In this document: positions 40,897 through 49,615 of the stretch, piece by piece | How the letters are laid out: every line of letters begins with the position of its first letter | Numbering within the stretch: the stretch's first letter is position 1 | From: Nocardia pseudobrasiliensis NBRC 108224 | GTDB lineage: Bacteria > Actinomycetota > Actinomycetes > Mycobacteriales > Mycobacteriaceae | Direction: 5' to 3' | NCBI RefSeq assembly: GCF_001613105.1 | Contig: NZ_BDBS01000059.1 | Span: 1 to 64,000 of the forward strand | DNA length: 64,000 nucleotides | The notes under the pieces: generated by a model | The model's input: the letters and a program-made list of their open reading frames with translations, nothing else | The model's database searches: none | What the model was told of the DNA's origin: nothing | Position numbers and translations under genes: made by a program

Positions 40897-41484
40897 ATGT
40901 CCCGAGCAATCCATGTATTTCGCACCCCCGATCGTTTCGTCGCCGGGACCGTCGGTGAACCAGGTGATCGGTCCTTCTATCTGCAGGCCGTTCAGGAGCC
41001 CCGGGTGGTCAGCGTGCTGCTGGAGAAGCAGCAGGTGAAGGTGCTGGCCGATCGGATGGGGCTGTTGCTGGACGAGGTGGCGCGCCGCTTCGGCGCCAGC
41101 GTGCCCCCGCAGGCCGAGGAGGTGAACGACACCGCGCCGTTGCAGACGCCGATAGATGCCGAATTTCGGGTCGGCACAATGGGTTTGGGCTGGGACGCGG
41201 ATGCGGGCGCGGTGGTGGTGGAACTGCTGGCGATCACCGAGACCGAGGTCGACGAGTCGGTGGTGCTCGACGACACCGAGGAGGGTCCCGACGCGGTGCG
41301 GGTGTTCCTGACCCCGGTGCAGGCGCGCGAGTTCGCGTTACGCTCGGCGAAGGTGATAGCGGCCGGGCGTCCGCCGTGTCCGCTGTGCGGGGAACCGTTG
41401 TCGGTGAAGGGGCACATGTGCGTGCGCACCAACGGCTACAAGCGCGGCGACATCTTCGGCGCGGCCGATCTAGAGGAGGACTGA
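40897..41484 (+). CDS. DUF3090-family protein (Rv2134c-like)
   Basis: 195 residues. Starts SRAIHVFRTPDRFVAGTVGEPG, the DUF3090 N-terminus; ends with a probable zinc site CPLCGEPLSVKGHMC followed by RTNGYKRGD. Function unknown; conserved next to the SCO1664-family gene and near mshC in actinobacteria. ATG 40897 chosen for its AGGAG 6 nt upstream over GTG 40891. Confidence 0.9.
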   Translation: MSRAIHVFRTPDRFVAGTVGEPGDRSFYLQAVQEPRVVSVLLEKQQVKVLADRMGLLLDEVARRFGASVPPQAEEVNDTAPLQTPIDAEFRVGTMGLGWDADAGAVVVELLAITETEVDESVVLDDTEEGPDAVRVFLTPVQAREFALRSAKVIAAGRPPCPLCGEPLSVKGHMCVRTNGYKRGDIFGAADLEED

Positions 41485-41488
41485 GCTC

Positions 41489-42271
41489 GTGAATATCGGC
41501 AGCGACCCGTTCTACACCGGTGAGCTGTCGGTGATCGGGCGGGTCACCACCGCCAGCAATCTCACCCTGGTCTGTGATCTCGACGGCGTCGAGGAACGTG
41601 TCGTGTACAAACCGGTGCGCGGGGAGCGGCCGCTGTGGGACTTCCCGGACGGCACGCTGGCCGGGCGCGAGGTGGCGTCGTATCTGGTGTCGCGGGCGCT
41701 GGGCTGGACGGTGATTCCCGAGACGATTCTGCGCGAGGGTCCACTCGGGCCCGGGATGGTGCAGCGCTGGGTGGAATCCGGTGAGGCGGTCGGGGAATTG
41801 GATCTGGTGGATCTGGTGCCGATCGGCCGGGTGCCCGACGGTTTCCGCGAGGTGCTGCGCGCGGTCGACGGCAGTGGGGAAGAGGTGTCGCTGGTGCACG
41901 CCGACGATCCGCGGCTGCGGCGGATGGCGGTGCTCGATGTGCTGATCAACAATGCCGACCGCAAGGGCGGACACGCGCTGGCGGGCGTCGACGGTGGGGT
42001 GTACGGTGTCGACCACGGTATCTGCCTGCACAGCGAGCCGAAACTGCGAACGGTGCTGTGGGGGTGGGCCGGTGAGCCGGTCGAGGACGAATTGCTCACC
42101 GACATCGCGGCTTTCGTCAAGGCGCTGGCGGGGGAGATCGGTGACGGGTTGGCCGCCCACATCACCGACGCCGAGATCGAGGCGCTCGGTGCGCGCGGGC
42201 GTCGAGTGCTGGACGATCCGGTGATGCCGCTTCCGATCAGCGCGCGGCCGATTCCGTGGCCGGCGTTCTGA
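41489..42271 (+). CDS. SCO1664-family protein (Rv2133c-like, kinase-fold)
   Basis: 260 residues. A distant phosphatidylinositol-kinase-like fold: SNLTLVCDLDGVEERVVYKPVRGERPLWDFP (Lys in VVYKP as the ATP-binding candidate), RMAVLDVLINNADRKGGHAL (N..D as the catalytic loop) and VYGVDHGICLH (D in the metal-binding position). Biological substrate unknown. Starts 4 nt after the DUF3090 stop, so co-translated. Confidence 0.88.
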   Translation: MNIGSDPFYTGELSVIGRVTTASNLTLVCDLDGVEERVVYKPVRGERPLWDFPDGTLAGREVASYLVSRALGWTVIPETILREGPLGPGMVQRWVESGEAVGELDLVDLVPIGRVPDGFREVLRAVDGSGEEVSLVHADDPRLRRMAVLDVLINNADRKGGHALAGVDGGVYGVDHGICLHSEPKLRTVLWGWAGEPVEDELLTDIAAFVKALAGEIGDGLAAHITDAEIEALGARGRRVLDDPVMPLPISARPIPWPAF

Positions 42272-42427
42272 GCGGCGATCGTGTCGATACGACGCTGCGA
42301 GATTGCAACGGTTGACTTTCGGCACGCACTGCCAACTCGCAGGTCGTGCGGTGTGCTCAGGGTGGTGCGGGTCACCCGGCGGCGGGGCGGCGCGACGGTG
42401 TCTCGATGACACCTTTACCCTCGAATC

Positions 42428-43666
42428 ATGCAGTCCTGGTCCGAAATCGCTGTCCCGACCGTCCCCGGATCCGGACCGCCGTTGCGGTTGTACGACACCG
42501 CCGATCGGCAGGTGCGCCCGGTTACCCCCGGCGCCACCGCCACCATGTACGTGTGCGGCATCACCCCCTACGACGCCACTCATCTCGGGCATGCGGCGAC
42601 CTATCTGACCTTCGATCTGGTGAACCGGATCCTGCGCGACGGCGGTCATCAGGTGCACTATGTGCAGAATGTGACCGATGTCGACGATCCGCTGTTCGAA
42701 CGCGCCGATCGCGACGGGGTCGACTGGCGCGATCTGGGTAGTCGCGAGATCGCGCTGTACCGGGAGGATATGGCCGCGCTGCGGGTATTGCCGCCGCGCG
42801 ATTACATCGGCGCGGTCGAATCGGTCGGCGAGGTCGTGGAATTGGTGGACAAGCTGCTGGCCTCCGGAGCGGCCTATGTGGTCGACGACGCGCAGTATCC
42901 CGATATCTACTTCCGCCACGACGCGACCGAACAGTTCGGTTACGAATCCGGCTACGACCGGGCCACGATGGAGCGGCTGTTCGCCGAACGCGGCGGCGAT
43001 CCGGACCGCCCGGGTAAGCGCGATCCGATCGATGCGCTGCTGTGGCGGGCCGCCCGCGACGGCGAGCCGTCCTGGCCCGCCCCCTTCGGCGCGGGCCGTC
43101 CCGGCTGGCATATCGAATGCGCGGCCATCGCGCTCAACCGCATCGGCCCGGAATTCGACATCCAGGGCGGCGGCAGCGATCTGATGTACCCCCATCACGA
43201 GTACTCCGCCGCCCACGCCGAGGCCCTGGTAGCCCACCGCCGCTTCGCCCGGCACTACGTGCATGCGGGCCTGATCGCACTGGACGGCGAGAAGATGTCC
43301 AAATCCCGAGGCAATCTGGTCTTCGTCTCGAAACTCCGCGCGGCCGAGGTCGACCCCGGCGCGGTCCGCCTGGGCCTGTTCGCGGGCCACTACCGCCAAG
43401 ACCGCGAATGGAACGATACGGTCCTCACCGAGGCCCGAACCCGCCTGGCCCAGTGGCGTCGCGCCACATCCCTGCAATCGGGCCCCGCGGCGGAAGACAC
43501 GATAGCCCGCCTCCGCCAACACCTGGCCGACGACCTCGACACCCCCAAAGCCCTGGCCGCCCTGGACAATTGGTCCACCGAGGCCCTCGACTACGGCGGC
43601 CCCGACCGCTCGGCCCCCGCCTCGATCACCGAGGCGGTAGACGCCCTACTGGGCATCCGCCTCTGA
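42428..43666 (+). CDS. mshC: Mycothiol cysteine ligase MshC
   Basis: 412 residues. Class I cysteinyl-tRNA-synthetase-like ligase: MYVCGITPYDATHLGHAATYL carries the first zinc Cys and the HxGH-type motif, WHIECAAIALNRIG a second Cys, GGGSDLMYPHHEYSAAHAEAL the zinc His pair, and KMSKSRGN the KMSKS loop. It couples cysteine to glucosaminyl-inositol using ATP in mycothiol synthesis. No ribosome site; TACCCT (42416-42421) lies 6 nt before the ATG, indicating a leaderless transcript with its own promoter although it follows the SCO1664 gene. Confidence 0.95.
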   Translation: MQSWSEIAVPTVPGSGPPLRLYDTADRQVRPVTPGATATMYVCGITPYDATHLGHAATYLTFDLVNRILRDGGHQVHYVQNVTDVDDPLFERADRDGVDWRDLGSREIALYREDMAALRVLPPRDYIGAVESVGEVVELVDKLLASGAAYVVDDAQYPDIYFRHDATEQFGYESGYDRATMERLFAERGGDPDRPGKRDPIDALLWRAARDGEPSWPAPFGAGRPGWHIECAAIALNRIGPEFDIQGGGSDLMYPHHEYSAAHAEALVAHRRFARHYVHAGLIALDGEKMSKSRGNLVFVSKLRAAEVDPGAVRLGLFAGHYRQDREWNDTVLTEARTRLAQWRRATSLQSGPAAEDTIARLRQHLADDLDTPKALAALDNWSTEALDYGGPDRSAPASITEAVDALLGIRL

Positions 43667-43668
43667 GA

Positions 43669-44208
43669 TCAGGGTGAAGGCCGCCTCGCGGCGGCCTTCT
43701 TGATTTCCGCCAACTCGCGACGCTCGAACTCGCAATACATGACGTGGAGGCCTACCCGGCCGCGGGTCGGGTGGCGGAACGCTCCGGGTACGGTGCCCAC
43801 GATCTCGAAGCCCAGCCGCTTGTAGATCTCGACCGCCCGGTGATTGGATTCGGCCACGGCGTTGAATTGCATGCCGGCGAAGCCTCGTTCCTCCGCCCAA
43901 CTCATCACCTCCCGACATAGTGCCGTACCGACACCCCGCCCGCGGGCATCGGCGGCGACCATGAAGCTGGCGGTGGATACGTGCGCGCCAGGCCCCCGCC
44001 GATTGGCATACGCGTTGGCGGTGCCCACCACCCGATCGTCGATCACGGCCACGACGGTGATCGCGGGCGGTCGCATCACCCAGATGTCGTGCGCCTGCTC
44101 CTCGGTCATCGCCGGCTCGTAGGCGAACGTCTCACCGGAGCGCACGATGTCACGAACGATAGGCCAGACCTGCGGCCAGTCGGCTGGCTCGTACTCGCGA
44201 ATCCACAT
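43669..44208 (-). CDS. GNAT-family N-acetyltransferase
   Basis: 179 residues from ATG 44208 (MWIREYEPADWPQVWPI). Acetyl-CoA-binding motif A is FMVAADARGRGVGTALCREVM; then FNAVAESNHRAVEIYKRLGFEIVGTVPGAF, the phosphinothricin-acetyltransferase-like pattern. An in-frame ATG at 44235 is an alternative start. Substrate unknown. Convergent with mshC, stops 2 bp apart. Confidence 0.88.
   Translation of the reverse strand: MWIREYEPADWPQVWPIVRDIVRSGETFAYEPAMTEEQAHDIWVMRPPAITVVAVIDDRVVGTANAYANRRGPGAHVSTASFMVAADARGRGVGTALCREVMSWAEERGFAGMQFNAVAESNHRAVEIYKRLGFEIVGTVPGAFRHPTRGRVGLHVMYCEFERRELAEIKKAAARRPSP
43676..43706 (+). terminator. Hairpin terminator after mshC
   Basis: Perfect 10-bp stem GAAGGCCGCC (43676-43685) / GGCGGCCTTC (43690-43699) with TCGC loop, followed by TTGATTT. 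It lies inside the 3' end of the convergent acetyltransferase gene, so it doubles as coding sequence. Confidence 0.7.
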
Positions 44209-44379
44209 GGACCACAAGCTATCTCGGGCAACCATATGAACCCCACCCATTAAATCGCTTGGGCTGCTGACGGTCGCTGTCGCTCGGCGCCTGCGCGTAA
44301 GCCGCCATCGGTTCGTCGGGTCGTCAGCTGGATCGTGAGCAATCGCACTCCCGACGGGTTGTCGTCCCACGATCTCTCG

Positions 44380-44787
44380 CTAGTCGCCGAGGAGTCCGGC
44401 GAGGCGCGCGGTGTCGAGGTAGTCGCGGAAGAGGGTCACTTTGCCGTTGCGGACGCGGACCACGTTGATCGAGGCGGGTACCCGCTGTCGCGGTGCGTTC
44501 GGCAGTGTCCTGTCGACCTCGTTCTCCACGAAGAAGAGTTCGGGATCAACGGTTTCGTAGACGTGTGGGAAGGTTTCGTGCACCTCGCCCACCGGGTTCT
44601 GCCATGCCGCCGCGAGGAATTCGCGGATAGCGTCGCGCCCCTGCACGCGAGATGGCAGATCCGGGAGGGTGTACGGGAATTCGACGACACCGTCCGCGTC
44701 CATGTATTCGGCGAAGGCGTCGGCGTCACGGGCCGCCAGCCCGCGGAACAACTGTTCGACCAGATCTCGTGGGCTGATCTCGGGCAT
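44380..44787 (-). CDS. SnoaL-like (NTF2-fold) protein
   Basis: 135 residues from ATG 44787 with AGGGGGAAGC directly upstream. NTF2-like cone fold: DLVEQLFRGLAARDADAFAEYMDADGVVEFPY, RDAIREFLAA, INVVRVRNGKVTLFRDYLDTARLAGLLG (given as landmarks). Such proteins are isomerases/cyclases or ligand binders; substrate unknown. Isolated; the 278 bp to the TetR gene contain one strong hairpin and nothing else I can name. Confidence 0.8.
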   Translation of the reverse strand: MPEISPRDLVEQLFRGLAARDADAFAEYMDADGVVEFPYTLPDLPSRVQGRDAIREFLAAAWQNPVGEVHETFPHVYETVDPELFFVENEVDRTLPNAPRQRVPASINVVRVRNGKVTLFRDYLDTARLAGLLGD

Positions 44788-45027
44788 GCTTCCCCCTGTG
44801 CATTGCGTAGTCAAGCGGTGTTCCGCCACCGACCCAACCGGCGGTGTCCGGTCGGTATCGGTTGCGGCCCCCCATGATTCGTCCGGTCACCCTACACCGC
44901 GCCGCGCACCATCGGCGCGGCGTTATCGATGTCGGTGCCGTCGTGCCGAGTTGTGGGGCGGTAACCGGTGCGGGCAGCGCGCCTGGTCGATGCTGTGCCT
45001 CGAAAGTGGGCCCGGCCCAAGTCGTTT

Positions 45028-45060
45028 CCCCGCATCGTCCGCCCGGCGGGCGGTGCGGGG
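45028..45060 (-). terminator. Hairpin downstream of the TetR gene
   Basis: CCCCGCA (45028-45034) pairs with TGCGGGG (45054-45060), enclosing a second CCGCCC/GGGCGG stem. It lies 6 bp after the tetR stop on the minus strand and is followed by AAACGA. A likely terminator without a clear T-run. Confidence 0.55.
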
Positions 45061-45066
45061 ATTTGG

Positions 45067-45711
45067 TCATGGTGGGGGTGGGCCGGTGAGGATCGGGGCT
45101 ATGGCTACTCGGGCCAGGTGGGCTACCGCGGTGGGGTTGGACAGGTCGGCTGCGAGGCTGGGGGCGAGAAGGTAGCCGAGGGTTATGTGGATCAGGGCGT
45201 CGGCTTGGGCGGAGGGGTTGCCTTGGGGGAGTTGGTTTTTGGATTGAGCATGGGCTATGTGGGCGGTTATTCGGGCGTGGGCGAGGGTTATGGGGGCTCG
45301 GTCGCCGTGGGTGAGGGCTTGGAGGAGTTCGGTGGGGGAGGTGGTCAGGAGGGGGTGGCGGTGTAGGTCGAGGCAGAGGGCGAAGCCTGCGGCCACCTGT
45401 TCGGTGGGGTCCTCGATGGTGGCCAGGCGGGCGGCGAGGGTGTCGAGGAGGGTGGTGATCTCGCGGGTGAGGGCGCGTTCGAACAGGTCGTCCTTGCTGG
45501 TGAAGCGGCGGAAGATGGTGGCGCGGCCGACTCCGGCGACGGTGGCCACCTCGGCGATGGTGGCCGCGCGGGTGCCGCGGCGAGCCAGGACGGTGAGGGC
45601 GGCGTCGAGAATGGCCGCGTCGGCGTCGTCGGGGGCGGGGCGGGCGCCCGCGAAGGCGCGACCGGCCGCGCGACGCAGCAGGCTCGGTAGCGGGGCGCCG
45701 GGTCTGGTCAT
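45067..45711 (-). CDS. TetR-family regulator of the divergent fusion gene
   Basis: 214 residues. Helix-turn-helix at about residues 28-75 (DAALTVLARRGTRAATIAEVATVAGVGRATIFRRFTSKDDLFERAL in part). C-terminal ligand domain is helical and Ala/Leu-rich (VAGFALCLDLHRHPLL, LAHARITAHIAHAQSKNQLPQG). It lies 75 bp from the divergent fusion gene, with an inverted repeat over that gene's promoter, so it probably represses it and itself; ligand likely an acyl-CoA or the pathway substrate (inference). Its codon usage is noticeably G-rich on the plus strand. Confidence 0.85.
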   Translation of the reverse strand: MTRPGAPLPSLLRRAAGRAFAGARPAPDDADAAILDAALTVLARRGTRAATIAEVATVAGVGRATIFRRFTSKDDLFERALTREITTLLDTLAARLATIEDPTEQVAAGFALCLDLHRHPLLTTSPTELLQALTHGDRAPITLAHARITAHIAHAQSKNQLPQGNPSAQADALIHITLGYLLAPSLAADLSNPTAVAHLARVAIAPILTGPPPP

Positions 45712-45728
45712 ATCCGCTCCCTCCGCCC

Positions 45729-45765
45729 TTGACGGGTGAGACTATTGGACATGTAATGGTCTCAC
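45729..45765 (+). promoter_or_regulatory. Promoter with overlapping TetR operator
   Basis: TTGACG (45729-45734), 17 nt, TGTAAT (45752-45757) forms a good -35/-10 pair for the fusion gene. Across it lies the inverted repeat GTGAGACTATT (45736-45746) - 8 nt - AATGGTCTCAC (45755-45765), matching at 10 of 11 positions. Repressor bound here would block RNA polymerase. A ribosome site GAGGAGGTGGG follows at 45773-45783. Confidence 0.75.
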
Positions 45766-45786
45766 ACTCGACGAGGAGGTGGGATC

Positions 45787-48741
45787 GTGTCGGCTGTGCC
45801 GGGCTTCGATCGAATTCGTGCCGCACGCAAACAGATCCGCGCCGGGGGCGCGCTGCTGGACGCGGTGCGCCGGGATCCGCGCATTGCCCGCGACCTGGTG
45901 GCCGGCCTGTTCGGGTCCGCTGCGCCGGGCCCGGAACCCGCCACCGATCGGGAACTCCCGCCCGGCCTGGCCGAATTCACCACGACCGCGCACGCCGAAC
46001 AGATCGTCGACGCGCCGATAGAAACCGTATGGGCGTACCTGAGCGATCTGAATCGGCTCGGCGACTGGTTCACCCTGCACACCGGCTGGCGCGGCGACCC
46101 GCCCGGCCCGGTGCGCCCCGGCCTCGAATTCACCCAGCAGGCCCAGGTCATGGGCCTGCCGGTCGATATCCGCTGGCAGGTCGCCGCGGTCGGCGAGCGC
46201 GGTGTCGAACTGCGCGGCCAAGCCCCGCAGCAGGTGCGCCTCGGATATTGGCTGACGGTCTCGGGCGAGGATTCCCGCACCCTGGTCGCCTTCGACGCGG
46301 GCGCGGCGGGCCCGCCGATCGATGGTCCACTCGGCGGTTCGGTCGCGCGCAGCCTCGGTGAGGCGATGCGCGAATCGCTGAGCCGATTGCCCGCGGCGAT
46401 CGCCGCGGCCGGTCCGGTCCGCCGGCGCACCGCGCGCGGACCGGTACGCCACCACGCCTCCGGTCGCGATCTGGATCCGCGCACCCCGGTACTGGTCGGA
46501 GTCGGTCAATTCGTGGGCCACACCCCGGACCCGACCGCCGATCCCGCCGAACTGGCCGCCCGCGCACTGCGCCGCGCGGCCGACGATGCCGGAGTGGGGG
46601 AGTCGCTACTGCGTGCCGCCGAGGCGGTCTACGCGGTGGCCTGCACCTCGTGGCAGTACCGCGATCTCGGTGCGGCGGTGGCCGATCGGATCGGCGCGAC
46701 CGACGTGGACACCGTGCAGTCCAGCAATTTCGGCGGCGACGGCGGCCAGCTCGTGGTCAACGAGGCCGCCGCGGCGATCGCGGCGGGCGACTACGAGATC
46801 GCCCTGATCACCGGCGCCGAGGCGGGCGCGAGCGTCGCCGCCGCCCATCGCGACGGCGTGAAACTCGCCTGGCCCGAACAGAATTCGCGGACCGCCCCCA
46901 CCCGGACGGTCGGCATCGACAAACCCGCCAACAACGCCGCCGAGACCGCGGCCGGACTGATCGCCCCGATCAATATGTACGCCCTGCTGGAATCGGCCAA
47001 CCGCCACCGCCTGGGCCGTGGTCCGGACGAGCACGCGGCCGCCGTCGCCGCCCTGTGGTCGCGACTGTCCGAGGTCGCCGCGGGTAACGAATACGCCTGG
47101 CAGCCGGAACGATTCGAACCCGAGCAGATCGCGGCCACGTCGCCGGACAACCGCATGATCTCCACCCCGTACACCAAACTCGAATGCGCCAACCTCACCG
47201 TCGATATGGCAAGCGGCATCGTGCTGTGCGGCGTCGCCGCGGCCGAGGCCGCCGGAATCCCCCAGGACCGCTGGGTATTCCTGCACGCCGGAGCCTCCGG
47301 ACACGACGAATGGTTCCCCAGTGAACGCGCCGAACTCGCCGCCTCCCCGGCCATCCGAACCCTCGGCGCGGCGGCCTTGGACCACACCGGAATCACCGCC
47401 GACCGACTCGCACACGTGGACCTGTACGCGTGCTTCCCGGTCGCCGTGCAGATCGCCGCCCGCGAATTGGGTTTGCCCACAGACGATCCCGATCGCCCGC
47501 TGTCGGTGACCGGCGGCCTGACCTTCGGCGGCGGCCCGGGCAACAACTACGGCGGACACGCCGTGGCGACACTGGTGCAATGCCTGCGTAAGGATCCGGG
47601 CTCCTACGGTCTGGCGACCTCGCTGGGCTGGTACGTGACCAAACACGCGCTCGGGGTGTACTCGACGCTGCCGCCCGAACAGCCCTACCGGCATCTCACC
47701 CCGATCATCGACAACCCACCCGCACGTCCCGCGCGTGCCGGTGTCGACGGCCCCGCGGTGGTCGAGGCCTACACCGTCCCCTACACCCGCGACGGCGAAC
47801 CCGAGGCCGCGGTGCTGAGCCTGATCAACCCGGCGGGTGAGCGAATCCTGCTGCGCAGCACCGATCCCGACACCATCGCCGCCTGCCTCGAGCGCGATCT
47901 GCTGGGCCTGCCGGTGACGGTCGCGAACGGCGCGATCACCGTCGACGCCGCCGAGCCGGTGTCGCTGCCCGCCCCGCCGCCCGCGCCGGTGCTGGTGGAG
48001 CGTCGCGGCGCGATCACGATCATCACCGTCAACCGCCCGCGGGTCCGCAATGCGATCAACCACGCGGCGGCCCTGGGCATCGAACGGGCGATGGACGCGT
48101 TCGAGGCCGATCCGACCGCGCGGGTGGCGATCCTCACCGGTGCGGGCGGCTACTTCAGCGCGGGTATGGATCTCAAGGCCGCCGCGCGCGGCGAGGTGCC
48201 CATGACCGAGAGCCGCGGCATGCTCGGCCTCGTCGGCCGACCGCCGAACAAGCCGCTCATCGCGGCCGTGGAGGGCCCGGCGCTGGCCGGTGGTTGTGAG
48301 CTGGCGCTGGCGGCGGATCTGGTGGTGGCCTCGGCGGATTCGACCTTCGGCATTCCGGAGGTCAAACGCGGTCTGGTCGCCGTGGCGGGCGGCGTGCTGC
48401 GGCTGTCGCAGCGGTTGCCGCGGGCGATCGCGATGGAGTTGGCGCTGACCGGCGATCCGATCACCGCGGCGCGCGCGGCCGCGCTGGGTCTGGTCAACGA
48501 GGTGGTCGAGCCGGGTGGGGCGCTGGCGGCCGCGCTGGCGCTGGCCGAGCGGATAGCGGTCAACGCTCCGCTGAGCATCCTCGCGAGCAAGACCATCATC
48601 GACCGCTCCCGGGACTGGTCGAGCGCGGAGGCCTTCGGTCGTCAGGGCGAGGTCGCCGCGGCCGCGCTGTCCTCGCAGGACGCCGCCGAGGGCGTGCTGG
48701 CCTTCGCGCAGAAGCGCCCACCGGTGTGGCAGGGGCGCTGA
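45787..48741 (+). CDS. Three-domain fusion: SRPBCC - thiolase-like - crotonase
   Basis: 984 residues. About 65-205: SRPBCC/polyketide-cyclase domain (AEQIVDAPIETVWAYLSDLNRLGDW). About 233-730: thiolase-like domain of the acetyl-CoA acetyltransferase/SCP2 type (TPVLVGVGQFVGHTPDP, VVNEAAAAIAAGDYEIALITGAEA, GGGPGNNYGGHAVATLVQCL) ending in an OB-like tail; the usual nucleophile Cys position reads SSNFGGDGGQ, without Cys. 735-984: crotonase with oxyanion-hole motifs GAGGYFSAGMDLK and ALAGGCELALAADLVV and Glu in FGIPEVKRG. Likely acyl-CoA turnover (hydratase plus C-C cleavage of an aromatic, steroid-like or branched chain), substrate unknown. Strong ribosome site; controlled by divergent TetR. Confidence 0.82.
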   Translation: MSAVPGFDRIRAARKQIRAGGALLDAVRRDPRIARDLVAGLFGSAAPGPEPATDRELPPGLAEFTTTAHAEQIVDAPIETVWAYLSDLNRLGDWFTLHTGWRGDPPGPVRPGLEFTQQAQVMGLPVDIRWQVAAVGERGVELRGQAPQQVRLGYWLTVSGEDSRTLVAFDAGAAGPPIDGPLGGSVARSLGEAMRESLSRLPAAIAAAGPVRRRTARGPVRHHASGRDLDPRTPVLVGVGQFVGHTPDPTADPAELAARALRRAADDAGVGESLLRAAEAVYAVACTSWQYRDLGAAVADRIGATDVDTVQSSNFGGDGGQLVVNEAAAAIAAGDYEIALITGAEAGASVAAAHRDGVKLAWPEQNSRTAPTRTVGIDKPANNAAETAAGLIAPINMYALLESANRHRLGRGPDEHAAAVAALWSRLSEVAAGNEYAWQPERFEPEQIAATSPDNRMISTPYTKLECANLTVDMASGIVLCGVAAAEAAGIPQDRWVFLHAGASGHDEWFPSERAELAASPAIRTLGAAALDHTGITADRLAHVDLYACFPVAVQIAARELGLPTDDPDRPLSVTGGLTFGGGPGNNYGGHAVATLVQCLRKDPGSYGLATSLGWYVTKHALGVYSTLPPEQPYRHLTPIIDNPPARPARAGVDGPAVVEAYTVPYTRDGEPEAAVLSLINPAGERILLRSTDPDTIAACLERDLLGLPVTVANGAITVDAAEPVSLPAPPPAPVLVERRGAITIITVNRPRVRNAINHAAALGIERAMDAFEADPTARVAILTGAGGYFSAGMDLKAAARGEVPMTESRGMLGLVGRPPNKPLIAAVEGPALAGGCELALAADLVVASADSTFGIPEVKRGLVAVAGGVLRLSQRLPRAIAMELALTGDPITAARAAALGLVNEVVEPGGALAAALALAERIAVNAPLSILASKTIIDRSRDWSSAEAFGRQGEVAAAALSSQDAAEGVLAFAQKRPPVWQGR

Positions 48742-48767
48742 GTGGCGCGGTAGGTAGGGTGGTGATC

Positions 48768-49610
48768 ATGTCGGAGCCGGTCTCGCCCAACCCTTCTCGA
48801 ATCGCGCTCGTCCTGGGCGGAGGTGGCCCGGTCGGACTGGCCTGGCTGGCCGGTCTCGCCGACGGTCTGCGGGCGCGCGGAGTGGATCTGTGCGCCGCGG
48901 ATCGGTTCGTGGGAACCTCCGCGGGGGCGATCGTGGCCGCCGCGCTCGCCGACGGCGGTGATCTGTCGGCACTGCTGCGCCCGCGGCCCGCCGATGCCGA
49001 GTCGCGGCCCGCGCCGCCCCAGACCCTCGACTTCTTCGCACCGCTGCGGGAGCCGGGGCTGGATCTGGCGTCGGCGCGGCGCAAGGTGGGGGAGTTGGCG
49101 CTGGGCGCGCGGGCCGGTGATCCGGCCGACCACATCGCCTCGATGGGACGGCTGACGGATGGGAAGCCGTGGCCGACAGCGGATCTGGTGGTCACCTCGG
49201 TGGAGGTCGAAACCGGTCGGCTGCGGGCGTGGACCGCGGCCGACGAGGCGACCCTGGCGCAGGCGCTGGCCGCGAGCACCTCGGTGCCGGGGGTATACCC
49301 GCCGATCCCGATCGGCGGCAATCACTACATCGATGGCGGCATCGGCTCGCCGATCAATGCCGATCTGGCGGCGGGCGCGGATCTGGTGGTGATCATGGAA
49401 CCGCTGGCCCACATGTACGGCCACCTGCCCTCCGACGGCGATCTGGGCGGCGCCACGGCCATCTCGATCGTTCCGGACACCCGCGCCATCGCCGCCCTCG
49501 GCCCGGAGCCGTTCAACCTCGCCGCCCTGACCCCGGCCTTCGAATCTGGTGTGCGCCAAGCCGAACAGGCCGCGACGATTCTCACCGATTCGGGCTGGCC
49601 GACCCGCTGA
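48768..49610 (+). CDS. Patatin-like phospholipase
   Basis: 280 residues. Oxyanion-hole LVLGGGGPVGLAWLAGLADGL at the start, nucleophile Ser in GTSAG (DRFVGTSAGAIVAAAL), catalytic Asp in YIDGGIGSPINADLA (DGG instead of the commoner DGA/G). Ser-Asp dyad lipid acyl hydrolase, cytosolic or membrane-associated. Starts 26 nt after the fusion gene and probably shares its TetR-controlled transcript, consistent with lipid breakdown. Confidence 0.87.
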   Translation: MSEPVSPNPSRIALVLGGGGPVGLAWLAGLADGLRARGVDLCAADRFVGTSAGAIVAAALADGGDLSALLRPRPADAESRPAPPQTLDFFAPLREPGLDLASARRKVGELALGARAGDPADHIASMGRLTDGKPWPTADLVVTSVEVETGRLRAWTAADEATLAQALAASTSVPGVYPPIPIGGNHYIDGGIGSPINADLAAGADLVVIMEPLAHMYGHLPSDGDLGGATAISIVPDTRAIAALGPEPFNLAALTPAFESGVRQAEQAATILTDSGWPTR

Positions 49611-49615
49611 GGGAT

